Part shown: piece by piece, positions 1-9,147 of the stretch
Numbering within the stretch: the first letter of the stretch is position 1
How the letters are laid out: each line of letters begins with the position of its first letter
Assembly: GCF_000024165.1 (NCBI RefSeq)
Contig: NC_013194.1
Span: 2,604,001 to 2,668,000 of the forward strand
Source of the DNA: Accumulibacter phosphatis
GTDB taxonomy: Bacteria > Pseudomonadota > Gammaproteobacteria > Burkholderiales > Rhodocyclaceae
Direction of reading: 5' to 3'
Length of the DNA: 64,000 nucleotides
Program-made: the position numbers and the translations under genes
The notes under the pieces: model-generated
Told to the model about the DNA's origin: nothing
What the model saw: only the letters and a program-made list of their open reading frames with translations
Database searches by the model: none

Positions 1-1369
<1,369 letters not shown>

Positions 1370-1499
1370 ATAACCTTGAGCAGCAACTCCGCACCGGACA
1401 TCGGTTCCCCAGGAACCGTCAAAAAGCCGGTTCGAAAAGCAATCACAACTCCCCTTCTTCCTGCGCACCCCGCTTCAACGCGGCGTGCGAACCCCTTAC

Positions 1500-1614
1500 G
1501 CTTGGCGGCCATAGCCCTTTGGACCCACCCCTTCCCTTCCCGAACAGGACCGTGAAACGAAGGCGCGCCGATGATAGTGCATACTTCATGTGTGAAAGTA
1601 GGTCACCGCCAGGC
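1500..1614 (+). rRNA. rrf: 5S ribosomal RNA
   Basis: This is a 5S gene of about 115 nt, 130 nt after the 23S end. It contains the conserved 'cccaccccttccc...cgaacaggaccgtgaaacg' loop and 'gatgatagtgc', and closes with 'gtaggtcaccgccaggct'. The 5' 'cttggcggcc' pairs with the 3' 'gccaggct' as the terminal stem. The order 23S-5S is that of a normal rrn operon. The exact ends are good to a few bases. Confidence 0.94.
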
Positions 1615-1625
1615 TCCCCTTCTAC

Positions 1626-1657
1626 AAAGCCCTCACCGCAACCGCGGCGAGGGCTTT
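1626..1657 (+). terminator. rrn operon terminator hairpin
   Basis: AAAGCCCTC (1626-1634) pairs with GAGGGCTTT (1649-1657), with an inner CCGC/GCGG stem and a short loop. It lies 12 nt after 5S and is followed by a T-rich run (gtgctttg). This is a typical intrinsic terminator separating the rRNA operon from msrA. Confidence 0.85.
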
Positions 1658-1689
1658 GTGCTTTGTACCGCAAGGAGGCAGAACAGGTG

Positions 1690-2238
1690 ATGAAATCGGA
1701 TAGCGAGATTGCCACGCTCGGCGGTGGATGCTTCTGGTGCCTCGAGGCGGTCTTCGAGCAGGTGGTTGGCGTTGAGTCCGTGGTGTCGGGTTATAGCGGT
1801 GGCCATCTGGACAGCCCGAGCTATGCGGCGGTCTGCAACGGAGGGAGCGGTCACGCGGAGGTCGTCCGGATCGTGTTTCATCCCCTGCAGTGCAGCTTCC
1901 AGCAGATTCTTGAAGTGTTCTTTGCGATTCACGATCCGACCACGCCTAACCGGCAGGGGAATGACGTCGGAACGCAGTATCGGTCGGTTATCTTTTGCCA
2001 CACGGACGAACAGGAGCGGGAGGCAAGGGCGGTGATTGCCGAACTAGACAGCGAGCGGCTCTGGTCTGCGCCGATCGTCACCGAAGTACTGCCGGCAGCG
2101 CGCTTTTTTGCCGCCGAACCATATCATCAGCAGTATTTTCGCCGCAATCCTGACCAAGGCTACTGCCAGGTTGTCGTCAGCCCCAAGCTCGCGAAGTTTC
2201 GCAAACGCTTTTCCGCTCGTCTCAAGGCGAATCAATAA
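1690..2238 (+). CDS. msrA: Peptide-methionine (S)-S-oxide reductase MsrA
   Basis: MsrA reduces methionine-S-sulfoxide in oxidised proteins using thioredoxin, in the cytoplasm. The 182-residue product is of normal family length and has the MsrA active-site motif GCFWC at residues 13-17, where Cys14 is the catalytic sulfenic-acid cysteine. It also has the family segments 'GYSGGH', 'GGSGHAE' and 'HDPTTPNRQGNDVGTQYRS'. The ATG at 1690 is chosen over a longer frame because AAGGAGG lies about 11 nt upstream and homology begins there. The gene stands alone just after the rrn terminator. TrxB at 20.4 kb belongs to the recycling system MsrA uses. Confidence 0.95.
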   Translation: MKSDSEIATLGGGCFWCLEAVFEQVVGVESVVSGYSGGHLDSPSYAAVCNGGSGHAEVVRIVFHPLQCSFQQILEVFFAIHDPTTPNRQGNDVGTQYRSVIFCHTDEQEREARAVIAELDSERLWSAPIVTEVLPAARFFAAEPYHQQYFRRNPDQGYCQVVVSPKLAKFRKRFSARLKANQ

Positions 2239-3055
2239 AGTCGCGCAGGTCGCTGACGAAACGGTCGCGTTCCCACTGGTGTGGCGAGTGATCCGTGCCT
2301 TCGTAGATGTGGAGCACCGCACCGGCGATCCGGCTCTTGACGTAGTGCGCGGTGTCAGCGCGATAGTAATTGCTGGCACCCCCGTAAACGAGAAGAGCGG
2401 GAATGTCGATCCTGCCGAGAGTGGCGCGGTAGTCAGCTTCGGTAAGGCTTTCCCAGCAGGCGATCAGCGGCGCTGGATCCTGTTCCTGCAGCCATTGTCT
2501 GGCCTTCTCCAGGCCACGCGAATTTTCTGCATACTTGCGTCTGGCTTGCTCGTTGAGACCCATGCCGCCAAGTTGGAGGACCGATTCGGCGAAGTCGTGT
2601 TCAAGTTGGCGGAGAAAAGCTGCCGAACGTTCGTGGTCGAAGTCGCCATAGATGCCGTTCAACCAGTCATCGTCAGTGAGCAGTTTTGGCGACTGATCAA
2701 TGAAGCACACCTTGCGTAGGTCTCTACACCCGTTGTCGGTGATGTATTGCCACAGCGTCAGGGCACCCATCGAGTGGCCAACCGCCACTACGTCCTGCAG
2801 CGCGTAGTGTTCGATCAGGTTACGGAGGTCTCGCGCCATACGCTGTACCGTCGGCAGGGTCGCGCGTGACAGGCGATGCCCGCCGTGGCCGCGTGCATCC
2901 CAACGATAGACGCGGTGGTGCGCCATCAGTTGGCCAAGAAATGGCGTCCACTCGCGATGGCTGGCGGTCCAGCCGTGAAGCATGAGGACCGGCGACCCAT
3001 CACCGGCGACTTGAACGTGGATCTTTTCTCCATCGTCGGCAAAGAAGTGCGTCAT
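2222..3055 (-). CDS. Alpha/beta-hydrolase fold protein
   Basis: The 277-residue product is a typical alpha/beta hydrolase: an 'LHGWTASHREW' oxyanion-hole region, the nucleophile elbow GHSMG with Ser as candidate nucleophile, and 'GTDHSPHQW' near the C-terminus with the candidate catalytic His. The family covers esterases, lipases, haloperoxidases and C-C hydrolases, and the substrate cannot be read from sequence. The start at 3055 (ATG) avoids overlap with the divergent gene at 3148, although no clear ribosome-binding site precedes it. Its 3' end overlaps the msrA 3' end by 17 bases on the opposite strand. Confidence 0.85.
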   Translation of the reverse strand: MTHFFADDGEKIHVQVAGDGSPVLMLHGWTASHREWTPFLGQLMAHHRVYRWDARGHGGHRLSRATLPTVQRMARDLRNLIEHYALQDVVAVGHSMGALTLWQYITDNGCRDLRKVCFIDQSPKLLTDDDWLNGIYGDFDHERSAAFLRQLEHDFAESVLQLGGMGLNEQARRKYAENSRGLEKARQWLQEQDPAPLIACWESLTEADYRATLGRIDIPALLVYGGASNYYRADTAHYVKSRIAGAVLHIYEGTDHSPHQWERDRFVSDLRDFIDSP

Positions 3056-3147
3056 GTATTGGGCCAGCAGGGAGGGAAATGGTACGGATGGGCAGATGCG
3101 GACAACCACAACTATAATCGCTGTCCAGCGAAAAGGGAACGCTGCAC

Positions 3148-4092
3148 ATGAACGCCTTCGAATGTCTCGGGCATGATATCTACGCGGTCGACGCTGGTTA
3201 CGTTCGGCCTCTACTCGCCGCAATTCACTTGGTTGTCGAGAATGGCCGCGTCGCCATCGTCGACACCGGTAGCAAGGGTGCGCTCGAGCGCACACTCGAT
3301 GCACTGAAGATTCTCCGCTTGACGGCGGCCAGCGTGGATTATGTCATGTTGACGCATGTCCACCTCGATCATGCGGGTGGGGCCGGGCAGATGATGCAGG
3401 CATTTCCGCAGGCACGACTCGTGGTGCATCCACGTGGTGCGCCGCACATGATCGATCCGTCAAGGCTGCTGGCAGGTGTGACTGCTGTGTATGGGGCGGC
3501 GGAAGTTGTTCGACTTTATGGGAAGATTCTGCCGATCGAGGAACAGCGAATCATTCTCGCGACGCATGGCTCTCGGGTCGATCTTGCTGGCAGGGAGCTT
3601 CTTTGTCTGGATACTCCGGGGCACGCCCGGCACCATGTTTGCGTCCGTGATGGGCGGAGCGGCAACATCTTCACGGGCGACATCTTCGGTCTTTCCTATC
3701 GTGAACTCGACACCGATGGTCGTCAGTTCATTTTCCCGACGACCACTCCGGTGCAGTTCGACCCCGCGGCGATGCATGCCTCGCTCGATCTGTTGATGGG
3801 TCTTCGGCCGTCAGCGCTCTACCTGACCCATTACAGCGAAGTTCGGGAGGTAGCGGCGAAGGCCGCGCGACTGCATGGCTTGATCGAGAAGCATGTCAGC
3901 ATTGCGAGATCCGAGAGGAATGCGGGCGACGAGAGGTACCCGCGCATCCGCGCCGGGCTGGTGGATCTCCTCCTTGACGAAGTGCGACGCTTCGGCTGCA
4001 GATTGTCGCCGACTCGGGTGTTGGAGCTGTTTGCGACGGATCTGGACTTGAACGCGCAAGGTCTCGTGGTTTGGCTCGATACGCAGAGTTGA
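3148..4092 (+). CDS. Metallo-beta-lactamase fold hydrolase
   Basis: The 314-residue product has the metal-binding motif HVHLDH (His70, His72, Asp74, His75), followed by 'TPGHARHH' and 'FTGDIFG', the second and third metal-ligand blocks of the superfamily. A C-terminal helical domain of about 90 residues follows, as in 'MBL fold metallo-hydrolase' proteins of the glyoxalase-II/lactonase type. No leader peptide is seen, so it is probably cytoplasmic. Its substrate is unknown. It is divergent from the hydrolase at 2222 and ends 1 nt from the convergent hybE. Confidence 0.9.
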   Translation: MNAFECLGHDIYAVDAGYVRPLLAAIHLVVENGRVAIVDTGSKGALERTLDALKILRLTAASVDYVMLTHVHLDHAGGAGQMMQAFPQARLVVHPRGAPHMIDPSRLLAGVTAVYGAAEVVRLYGKILPIEEQRIILATHGSRVDLAGRELLCLDTPGHARHHVCVRDGRSGNIFTGDIFGLSYRELDTDGRQFIFPTTTPVQFDPAAMHASLDLLMGLRPSALYLTHYSEVREVAAKAARLHGLIEKHVSIARSERNAGDERYPRIRAGLVDLLLDEVRRFGCRLSPTRVLELFATDLDLNAQGLVVWLDTQS

Positions 4093-4093
4093 T

Positions 4094-4789
4094 TCAGCCC
4101 TTGGCGATGCGCCGAAAGAAGGCCCGCCGAGAAGCTCCCGTCTTGGCGACCGCAGACTTCGGCGCCTCGGTATCCGGGGGGCTGGGGTTGCTGAAAAGCG
4201 CAGCAAGTGCGGCAAGTGCGGCGGCGCGGGCGGCTGTCTGCGAGGCAAACTGCCCGGGAGGGGCGAAGAGCGGGCAGTACTGGTAGGCCGGGATCTCGGC
4301 GCTGCCGTCGTGGTCGGCGATGAACTCGAGAGGACCAATCGGGAACTCGATGTGGCAGCGCGCTCCGGCAGGACGGTCGGACCACAGGTTGCCGCCTCCA
4401 GGAAGGACAAAGAGATTGATGAACCAGGGCGTCACCAGCGCGCCCACCCAGTCGCCTTGCGCAGATGGACGCGACCGGCCGGCCGGGTCGCCACTCGGTT
4501 GCGGTGAGTTGTCCTCAGCCAGGGGAGATGCGGTCAAGGACTGCCAGCGACGAAAGCCAACCGCTTCCACTGAAAGGGCAGGGTTGATGAACGGCAGATC
4601 GCGCATGCTCGTTGCCCAGATGCGTTGGTACATCGTTTCGAGAAGCGGCGTCGGGTCCACAGCGATGGGTTGTGCCGGCGACGGCTGTGGCGCCTGAAAA
4701 GCGGCCTTGCGGACGTTGCGGCCCATTATGGGCGGCGCGCCGCTAGTCGGCTCGGAGGTCGGCAAAATGCTGCTCTGGGTCGTATTCAC
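4094..4789 (-). CDS. hybE: [NiFe]-hydrogenase assembly chaperone, HybE/HupJ family
   Basis: HybE-type chaperones hold the Tat-exported hydrogenase small subunit and large-subunit precursors until maturation is complete. The recognisable domain runs from about residue 50 to 195 and includes 'GALVTPWFINLFVLPGG' and 'GARCHIEFPIGPLEFIADHD', with 'YQYCPLFAP' near the end. It is the last gene of the hydrogenase operon. As drawn (GTG at 4789) it overlaps hypC by 47 bases; an ATG at 4726 starts after the hypC stop and is an equally credible start. No strong ribosome-binding site decides between them. Confidence 0.88.
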   Translation of the reverse strand: MNTTQSSILPTSEPTSGAPPIMGRNVRKAAFQAPQPSPAQPIAVDPTPLLETMYQRIWATSMRDLPFINPALSVEAVGFRRWQSLTASPLAEDNSPQPSGDPAGRSRPSAQGDWVGALVTPWFINLFVLPGGGNLWSDRPAGARCHIEFPIGPLEFIADHDGSAEIPAYQYCPLFAPPGQFASQTAARAAALAALAALFSNPSPPDTEAPKSAVAKTGASRRAFFRRIAKG

Positions 4790-5039
4790 CGGCGAGTGAG
4801 GCCGAGAGCGCGGCGAGCGCGTCTTCGATCAGAACCAGCGCGTCATCATCGACGACCTCCCTGGCCATTCCGAGTGAGGCCAAGACCCACGTCCCAAGCG
4901 GTTGGGGCCCGATCAGCATCATGTTTATGCGCTCACGCCGCACGGCACTCCCTTGTCGCCGCTCGACGAGTGCGAACTCGCCTCCTTCACCACCGGCATC
5001 TTCCAGCGCGACGAGTTGCATCGGCAGCGACAGGCACAT
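4743..5039 (-). CDS. hypC: Hydrogenase assembly chaperone HypC/HupF family
   Basis: This is a 98-residue protein starting MCLSLPMQL. The N-terminal Met-Cys with a following Ser-Leu-Pro is the HypC signature, and Cys2 transfers the Fe(CN)2CO group from HypD to the large-subunit precursor. Its ATG at 5039 overlaps the hybD stop codon (ATGA), so the two are translationally coupled. Because it sits inside the structural operon it may be the paralog HupF/HybG, specific to this hydrogenase. The other hyp genes (A, B, D, E, F) are not in the window. Confidence 0.92.
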   Translation of the reverse strand: MCLSLPMQLVALEDAGGEGGEFALVERRQGSAVRRERINMMLIGPQPLGTWVLASLGMAREVVDDDALVLIEDALAALSASLAGEYDPEQHFADLRAD

Positions 5040-5530
5040 CAGGCGGCCTCGGCGGTCACGGGCAGTATGTGCATGCCAAGCGTTGCCAGTTCGTCGGCCA
5101 CCATGCGCAGCAACTCCGGGATGCCCGCCTCGACGGTCTCGCTGAGTTCCATGCCCAGCGCCAGGGACTCGGGTTGCATGCCCAGAATCGCGGTGTACTT
5201 CGGCGCCCTGCCCAGGAGTTCGAGGGTGGCCAGTACGTCGGCGAGGCCGATCTGGTGAGGGGACAGCTTGCTGCGAAAGAACACCGGGACCGCATCGCCT
5301 GCCAGGCGGATCGGCGTGCCTGGTGGCTTGCCGGCGCGAATCGCGTCCACCATGATCAGCGCATCGAGCCCTTCAAGGTCCTCGAGCATTTCCATGCCGC
5401 TGGTGCCAGCGTCGATGATCCGGATTGCTGGGGGCAAGCAATAGCTGAGCGGCAAGCGCTCGATCGCTCGGACGCCGAGTCCTTCATCGGTCAAAAGAAT
5501 GTTGCCGGCACCCAGCACAACGATTCGCAT
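5039..5530 (-). CDS. hybD: Hydrogenase maturation protease HybD/HupD
   Basis: HybD is the endopeptidase that removes the C-terminal tail of the large subunit after nickel insertion. The N-terminus MRIVVLGAGNILLTDEGLGV is diagnostic, with the nickel-ligand Glu in 'TDEG', and 'DALIMVDAI' contains the conserved metal-binding Asp. The length, 163 residues, is normal. ATG 5530 is preferred over a TTG four codons upstream because GGAAG precedes it at 5-nt spacing. It lies between hybC and hypC and overlaps the latter by 1 nt. Confidence 0.93.
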   Translation of the reverse strand: MRIVVLGAGNILLTDEGLGVRAIERLPLSYCLPPAIRIIDAGTSGMEMLEDLEGLDALIMVDAIRAGKPPGTPIRLAGDAVPVFFRSKLSPHQIGLADVLATLELLGRAPKYTAILGMQPESLALGMELSETVEAGIPELLRMVADELATLGMHILPVTAEAA

Positions 5531-5602
5531 GTCGGCTTCCAATTCAGGGGGTGCCCATGTCGGGGGTGAAGCCCGGCGAAGAAAGCAAAATCGAGGGCGA
5601 CA

Positions 5603-7306
5603 TCAAGCCACCTTCACGCTGACCATGGCCCGTGTCTCCTGGTCGACGACATGGACTGCGCAGGCGAGGCACGGGTCGAAAGAGTGCACTGTCCGCAGCA
5701 CTTCCAGCGGCTGATCGGGAATGGCGACCGGCGTTCCGGCGAGGCAGGCCTCATAGGCACCGGGCTCGTCCTTCTCGTTTCGTGGCGCTGCATTCCAGGT
5801 GGTTGGTACGACGCATTGGTAGTTCTTGATCTTGCCATCGTCGATCACGATCCAGTGCGAGAGAACGCCGCGCGGTGCTTCATGTATGCCGACGCCGGCA
5901 ATCTCGCCCTTGGGGAACGCCGGTCTGTTGAAGGTCTTCAAGTCGCCCTTGGCCATGCTCGCCAGGAGCAGATCCCATTGTCGCGCCAGTTCGTCGACCT
6001 CGACCGCGCAGGCCACGGCGCGCGCAGCGTGCCGACCAATGGTGGAGTGCAGTGCCTCCAGACCGACCTTGGTCTTGGCGATCGTGGACACTAGTTCGAG
6101 TGCGTGCGTTGCGTAGTCCACCGTCGGCTTGTGCCCGGCTGCAACCATCGCCAGTACGCGTGGCAAGGGACCGACCTGCATAGGTTTGTCATAAAACGTG
6201 GGCGCCTTCAGCCATGAGTACTTGCCATCCTCCTGGAAGTCGGTGTACTGCGGGCGGGTTTCCCCCTTGTATGGATGCAGCGGCCCTTTCCCTCCCTGGT
6301 ACCACGAGTGCTTCACCGATTCGCTTACACCGTCCTTGAAGTAAGCGTCGTTGTGGGTCTTGATTTCCTTGAAGCTGGCCAAGTCTCCGCCGGCGATGTG
6401 GCCTCCCGGTAGCGCGAACTGGGTGTTCTTGCCGTCGAGCGGAATGTCGGGAACCGAGATGTAGTCGACGATGCCGCGGCCGATCGCCGTCCACTCGGGA
6501 TAGAACCCGCCGACGACCGCGACGTCGATCAGGTAGACGTTCTTGACGAAGTCGGCGAGTTGATCGATCCATGTCTTGACCGCCAGCAGGCGCTCGACAG
6601 TCAGTACCGCCTGCGAGTCGATCGCCAGGGCGTTGGCGACTCCGCCGACCACGACATTCTGGATATGCGGCGTCTTGCCACCGAGAATGCTGACCACCTT
6701 GTTGGCATGCCGCTGCACCTCGAGTGCCTGCAGATAGTGGACGACAGCGATCAGATTGACCTCGGGCGCGAGCTTCATCGCCGGGTGTCCCCAGTAGCCG
6801 TTGGTGAAGATACCGAGTTGACCGGTACCAACGAATCCTGTCAGCCGATCCTTGACCTTGGCAAACTCGGTCTTGCTGTTGCCCGACCAGGTCGACAGGC
6901 TCTCGGCGAGGCTCGCTGCCTTGCCAGGGTCGGCTTTCAGGGCGCTGGTGACATCAACCCAGTCGAGCGCCGAGAGGTGGTAGAAGTGCACGATATGGTC
7001 GTGAACGGCATGCGCCAGAATGATCATGTTCCGGATGTACTGGGCGTTGACCGGCACTTCGAGTTGCAGCGCGTTCTCGACGGCGCGTACCGAAGCGAGC
7101 GCATGGACTGTAGTACATACGCCGCAGATGCGCTGGGTGATCGCCCAGGCATCACGTGGATCGCGCCCGATCAGGATGTTCTCGACGCCTCGCCACATCT
7201 GGCCAGAGGCCCACGCTTTCTTGACCTTGCCGCCGTCCACTTCGACATCGACACGCAGGTGGCCTTCGATTCGGGTTACTGGATCAATCGTGACTCTTTG
7301 CGACAT
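5603..7306 (-). CDS. hybC: [NiFe]-hydrogenase large subunit HybC
   Basis: This is the catalytic subunit of a periplasmic-facing, membrane-bound uptake hydrogenase that oxidises H2. The N-terminal nickel motif RICGVC has Cys61 and Cys64, and the C-terminal motif DPCLACAVH ends at residue 552. The last 15 residues after that His form the tail cut by HybD. The length of 567 matches group 1 enzymes. There is no leader of its own, so it would be exported as a complex with the Tat-signal small subunit HybO. The gene is 23 nt downstream of hybB, and the transposon in hybB lies between it and the operon promoter. Confidence 0.97.
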   Translation of the reverse strand: MSQRVTIDPVTRIEGHLRVDVEVDGGKVKKAWASGQMWRGVENILIGRDPRDAWAITQRICGVCTTVHALASVRAVENALQLEVPVNAQYIRNMIILAHAVHDHIVHFYHLSALDWVDVTSALKADPGKAASLAESLSTWSGNSKTEFAKVKDRLTGFVGTGQLGIFTNGYWGHPAMKLAPEVNLIAVVHYLQALEVQRHANKVVSILGGKTPHIQNVVVGGVANALAIDSQAVLTVERLLAVKTWIDQLADFVKNVYLIDVAVVGGFYPEWTAIGRGIVDYISVPDIPLDGKNTQFALPGGHIAGGDLASFKEIKTHNDAYFKDGVSESVKHSWYQGGKGPLHPYKGETRPQYTDFQEDGKYSWLKAPTFYDKPMQVGPLPRVLAMVAAGHKPTVDYATHALELVSTIAKTKVGLEALHSTIGRHAARAVACAVEVDELARQWDLLLASMAKGDLKTFNRPAFPKGEIAGVGIHEAPRGVLSHWIVIDDGKIKNYQCVVPTTWNAAPRNEKDEPGAYEACLAGTPVAIPDQPLEVLRTVHSFDPCLACAVHVVDQETRAMVSVKVA

Positions 7307-7329
7307 TTTCTTGTCTCCTGGTAAGAGCG

Positions 7330-8038
7330 TTAGCTGCGCGCCGGCTGAGCGTACGCGTCCTCACGCGGCAGGACCGGGAATCGGCGGGTGATGTAGATAT
7401 AGCCGAACACCTCGGCGGCGAAGATGCCGATGGTGACCAACAGTTCCGGCACAGACGGGAAATAGCTCCAACCCGGCCCGGTGTCGAAGGCGATCAGGAA
7501 GCCGTTCAGGCGCAGCAGGATGCCGCTGAGCATGACGGCGATGCCGGCGAGGAACAGCCTCGCTGGATTGCGGCGCGCCTCGGTCGTGCGGATCAGCAGG
7601 AAAGCAGCGAACAGACAGGCGTTCTCGATCCAGAAGGTCAGCGCAATATAGGTCGGCTGGAAGGCCTCGCCGATCACGCCGCGAACGACGAGGTCGGCAA
7701 ATCGCGCCACCAGAAAGATGCCAATGATACCGAGCATCACCGTTGCCATCGGATTGAGCAAAGGTACCTCGACTTGCCGACGGTAAGCCGAGGCGGCAAC
7801 GCAGGACTCGAACAGTATGACCCCATAGCCCAGCGTGATTGCCGAAAGCAGGTACAGCAGGGGCTGTATCGGGGTCTGCCAGAGGGGATTGACCTGGCCA
7901 CCCATGACCACGAGCATCGTTCCCAGTGAAGCCTGATGCATCATCGGCAGGACGACGCCAAGCGCGATGAAGAAGAACAACACCTTCTCGAGCTTCTTGC
8001 GGGCGTCGCGCAGGCCCAACTTCTCGAGAAAGACCGGC
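7330..8038 (-). pseudogene. hybB: hybB, C-terminal part (split by transposon insertion)
   Basis: This segment encodes the last 233 residues of HybB, the NrfD/HybB-type integral membrane subunit that passes electrons from H2 to quinone. It is rich in hydrophobic helices, for example 'VLFFFIALGVVLPMMHQ' and 'VMLGIIGIFLVARFADLV'. Reading upstream, the frame stays homologous through '..VFLEKLGLRD' and then meets the transposon end, where an in-frame TAA (8041-8043) sits just inside the element. The N-terminal half is at 11301-11766. Joined at the duplicated pentamer, the two halves give a 389-residue HybB, a normal length. As it stands the gene is disrupted. Confidence 0.93.
8034..8038. repeat. 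5-bp target-site duplication, left copy
   Basis: CCGGC on the plus strand abuts the left transposon end and is identical to 11301-11305. It represents hybB sequence duplicated on insertion. Confidence 0.9.
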
Positions 8039-8102
8039 TGTTACGTCCCGCGATATCTGGAACTCTTCAACCCGAGCCATTCGAGGTTGAGATGATGGCA
8101 AA

Positions 8103-8149
8103 GTCCCACGCTGACGCCGGAAGAAGAGGTTCCGGCGTCAGCGTGGGAC
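8103..8149 (-). terminator. Perfect 20-bp hairpin after the transposon gene cluster
   Basis: The arms 8103-8122 and 8130-8149 are perfectly complementary over 20 bp around a 7-nt loop. The hairpin lies 8 nt past the stop of the small gene at 8157, inside the transposon. On the minus strand it is followed by only a short T run (ttt), so it is terminator-like rather than a textbook intrinsic terminator. It may also block read-in from hybC. Confidence 0.6.
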
Positions 8150-8156
8150 GAGAGGG

Positions 8157-8354
8157 CTAGAAGGGCTCGCCTGGAGGTATTCTCCAAGGGGCTTCGGGAT
8201 CGTAGAGGTTCATCTGACGGCTGCGGTGGCGGCGAAGCTGGACGAGGTAGCGGGCCTCACAAGCAGCGGCGAGTTGGTGAAGGAACTCGCTGATCGCCGC
8301 CGCACTTTCGTCGGAGAGGCCGTCGGGGAAGAGGGAGTGAGGGCGGCGTTTCAT
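8157..8354 (-). CDS. Small transposon-encoded protein, unknown function
   Basis: This is a 65-residue frame starting MKRRPHSLFPDGLSDES and rich in Arg and Leu, with a single helical stretch ('AAAISEFLHQLAAACEARYLVQL'). Its ATG (8352-8354) overlaps the ATPase stop codon as ATGA, so it is probably translated by coupling as the third gene of the transposase-ATPase unit. No family is recognised. Possible roles are an accessory DNA-binding or regulatory peptide. The gene call rests on the tight overlap and the long open frame up to the hairpin. Confidence 0.6.
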   Translation of the reverse strand: MKRRPHSLFPDGLSDESAAAISEFLHQLAAACEARYLVQLRRHRSRQMNLYDPEAPWRIPPGEPF

Positions 8355-9145
8355 CGCAACTCCTCGATAGCCGCTTGCAGCAGATCGTCGGGCAAATGAT
8401 TGAGTGCGCGCGGCACCGCCAGACGCATGGCGGTGCGCAGGATGCGCCCGGCGTGGCGCGGCAGGCCCTTGCTGGCTTGGCGCAGGAGTTCCAGGCCGGA
8501 ATCGGTGAGCAGGGTATGCGCACACCCGGCGCTCTTGAGGGCATGGCCGACGAGTTGCGCAAAGCGCTCGCGTTCGAGCACCGGTCGCAGATGCACGCGT
8601 GCCTGGATGCGGCCGGCGAGTGCGGCGTAAGACGCCCGTTCGAGGGTTTGGGCGAGGATCGGGTGACCGACCAGCCAGACAGTGATGAGATCGCGCGAAT
8701 CGAAGGCGAAGTTGAGAAAAGCGGGGAAATCGCGGAAGAATTCGGGTGGCAGATTCTGCGCCTCGTCGAGGATCCAGACCGGCAGAAGTTGCTTGGCGTC
8801 GGCCAGATGATGGATATGCGCCTTGATGTCGCGCCACAGTTGGGCGCGACGATAACTCGGCTGAAGGCCGAGGGATTGGGCCAGGCACCGGTAAAGGTCT
8901 GCCCGTCCGAAATCGGTCTCGGCATGGTAGATGACTTGGTAGCGATGCGGATTGAGCTTGGCGGTCACGAGGCGCAAGGCGGCCGTCTTGCCCACGCCGG
9001 CCTCGCCGGTCAGCAGGCCGAGGCCCGGCGATTGCAGAAGCCACTGGAAGCGCTCGGCGAGTTGCGCCAGCGCACCGTCATCCCACAGCTCGGCGGCGTC
9101 CTTGCCCAGAGGCGGATGGCGCAGACCAAAGTGTTGCAGATACAT
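8351..9145 (-). CDS. Transposition-associated AAA ATPase (ExeA/TniB-like)
   Basis: The 264-residue AAA ATPase has Walker A GEAGVGKT (47-54) and Walker B 'PVWILDEAQNL' around residues 122-132. Its N-terminus, 'MYLQHFGLRHPPLGKD', is typical of ExeA-like ATPases found beside DDE transposases. By analogy with TniB, MuB and IstB it should select or deliver target DNA and stimulate the transposase. It starts 2 nt after the transposase stop with AAAGGAG upstream, and ends overlapping the small gene at 8354. Confidence 0.9.
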   Translation of the reverse strand: MYLQHFGLRHPPLGKDAAELWDDGALAQLAERFQWLLQSPGLGLLTGEAGVGKTAALRLVTAKLNPHRYQVIYHAETDFGRADLYRCLAQSLGLQPSYRRAQLWRDIKAHIHHLADAKQLLPVWILDEAQNLPPEFFRDFPAFLNFAFDSRDLITVWLVGHPILAQTLERASYAALAGRIQARVHLRPVLERERFAQLVGHALKSAGCAHTLLTDSGLELLRQASKGLPRHAGRILRTAMRLAVPRALNHLPDDLLQAAIEELR

Positions 9146-9147
9146 CT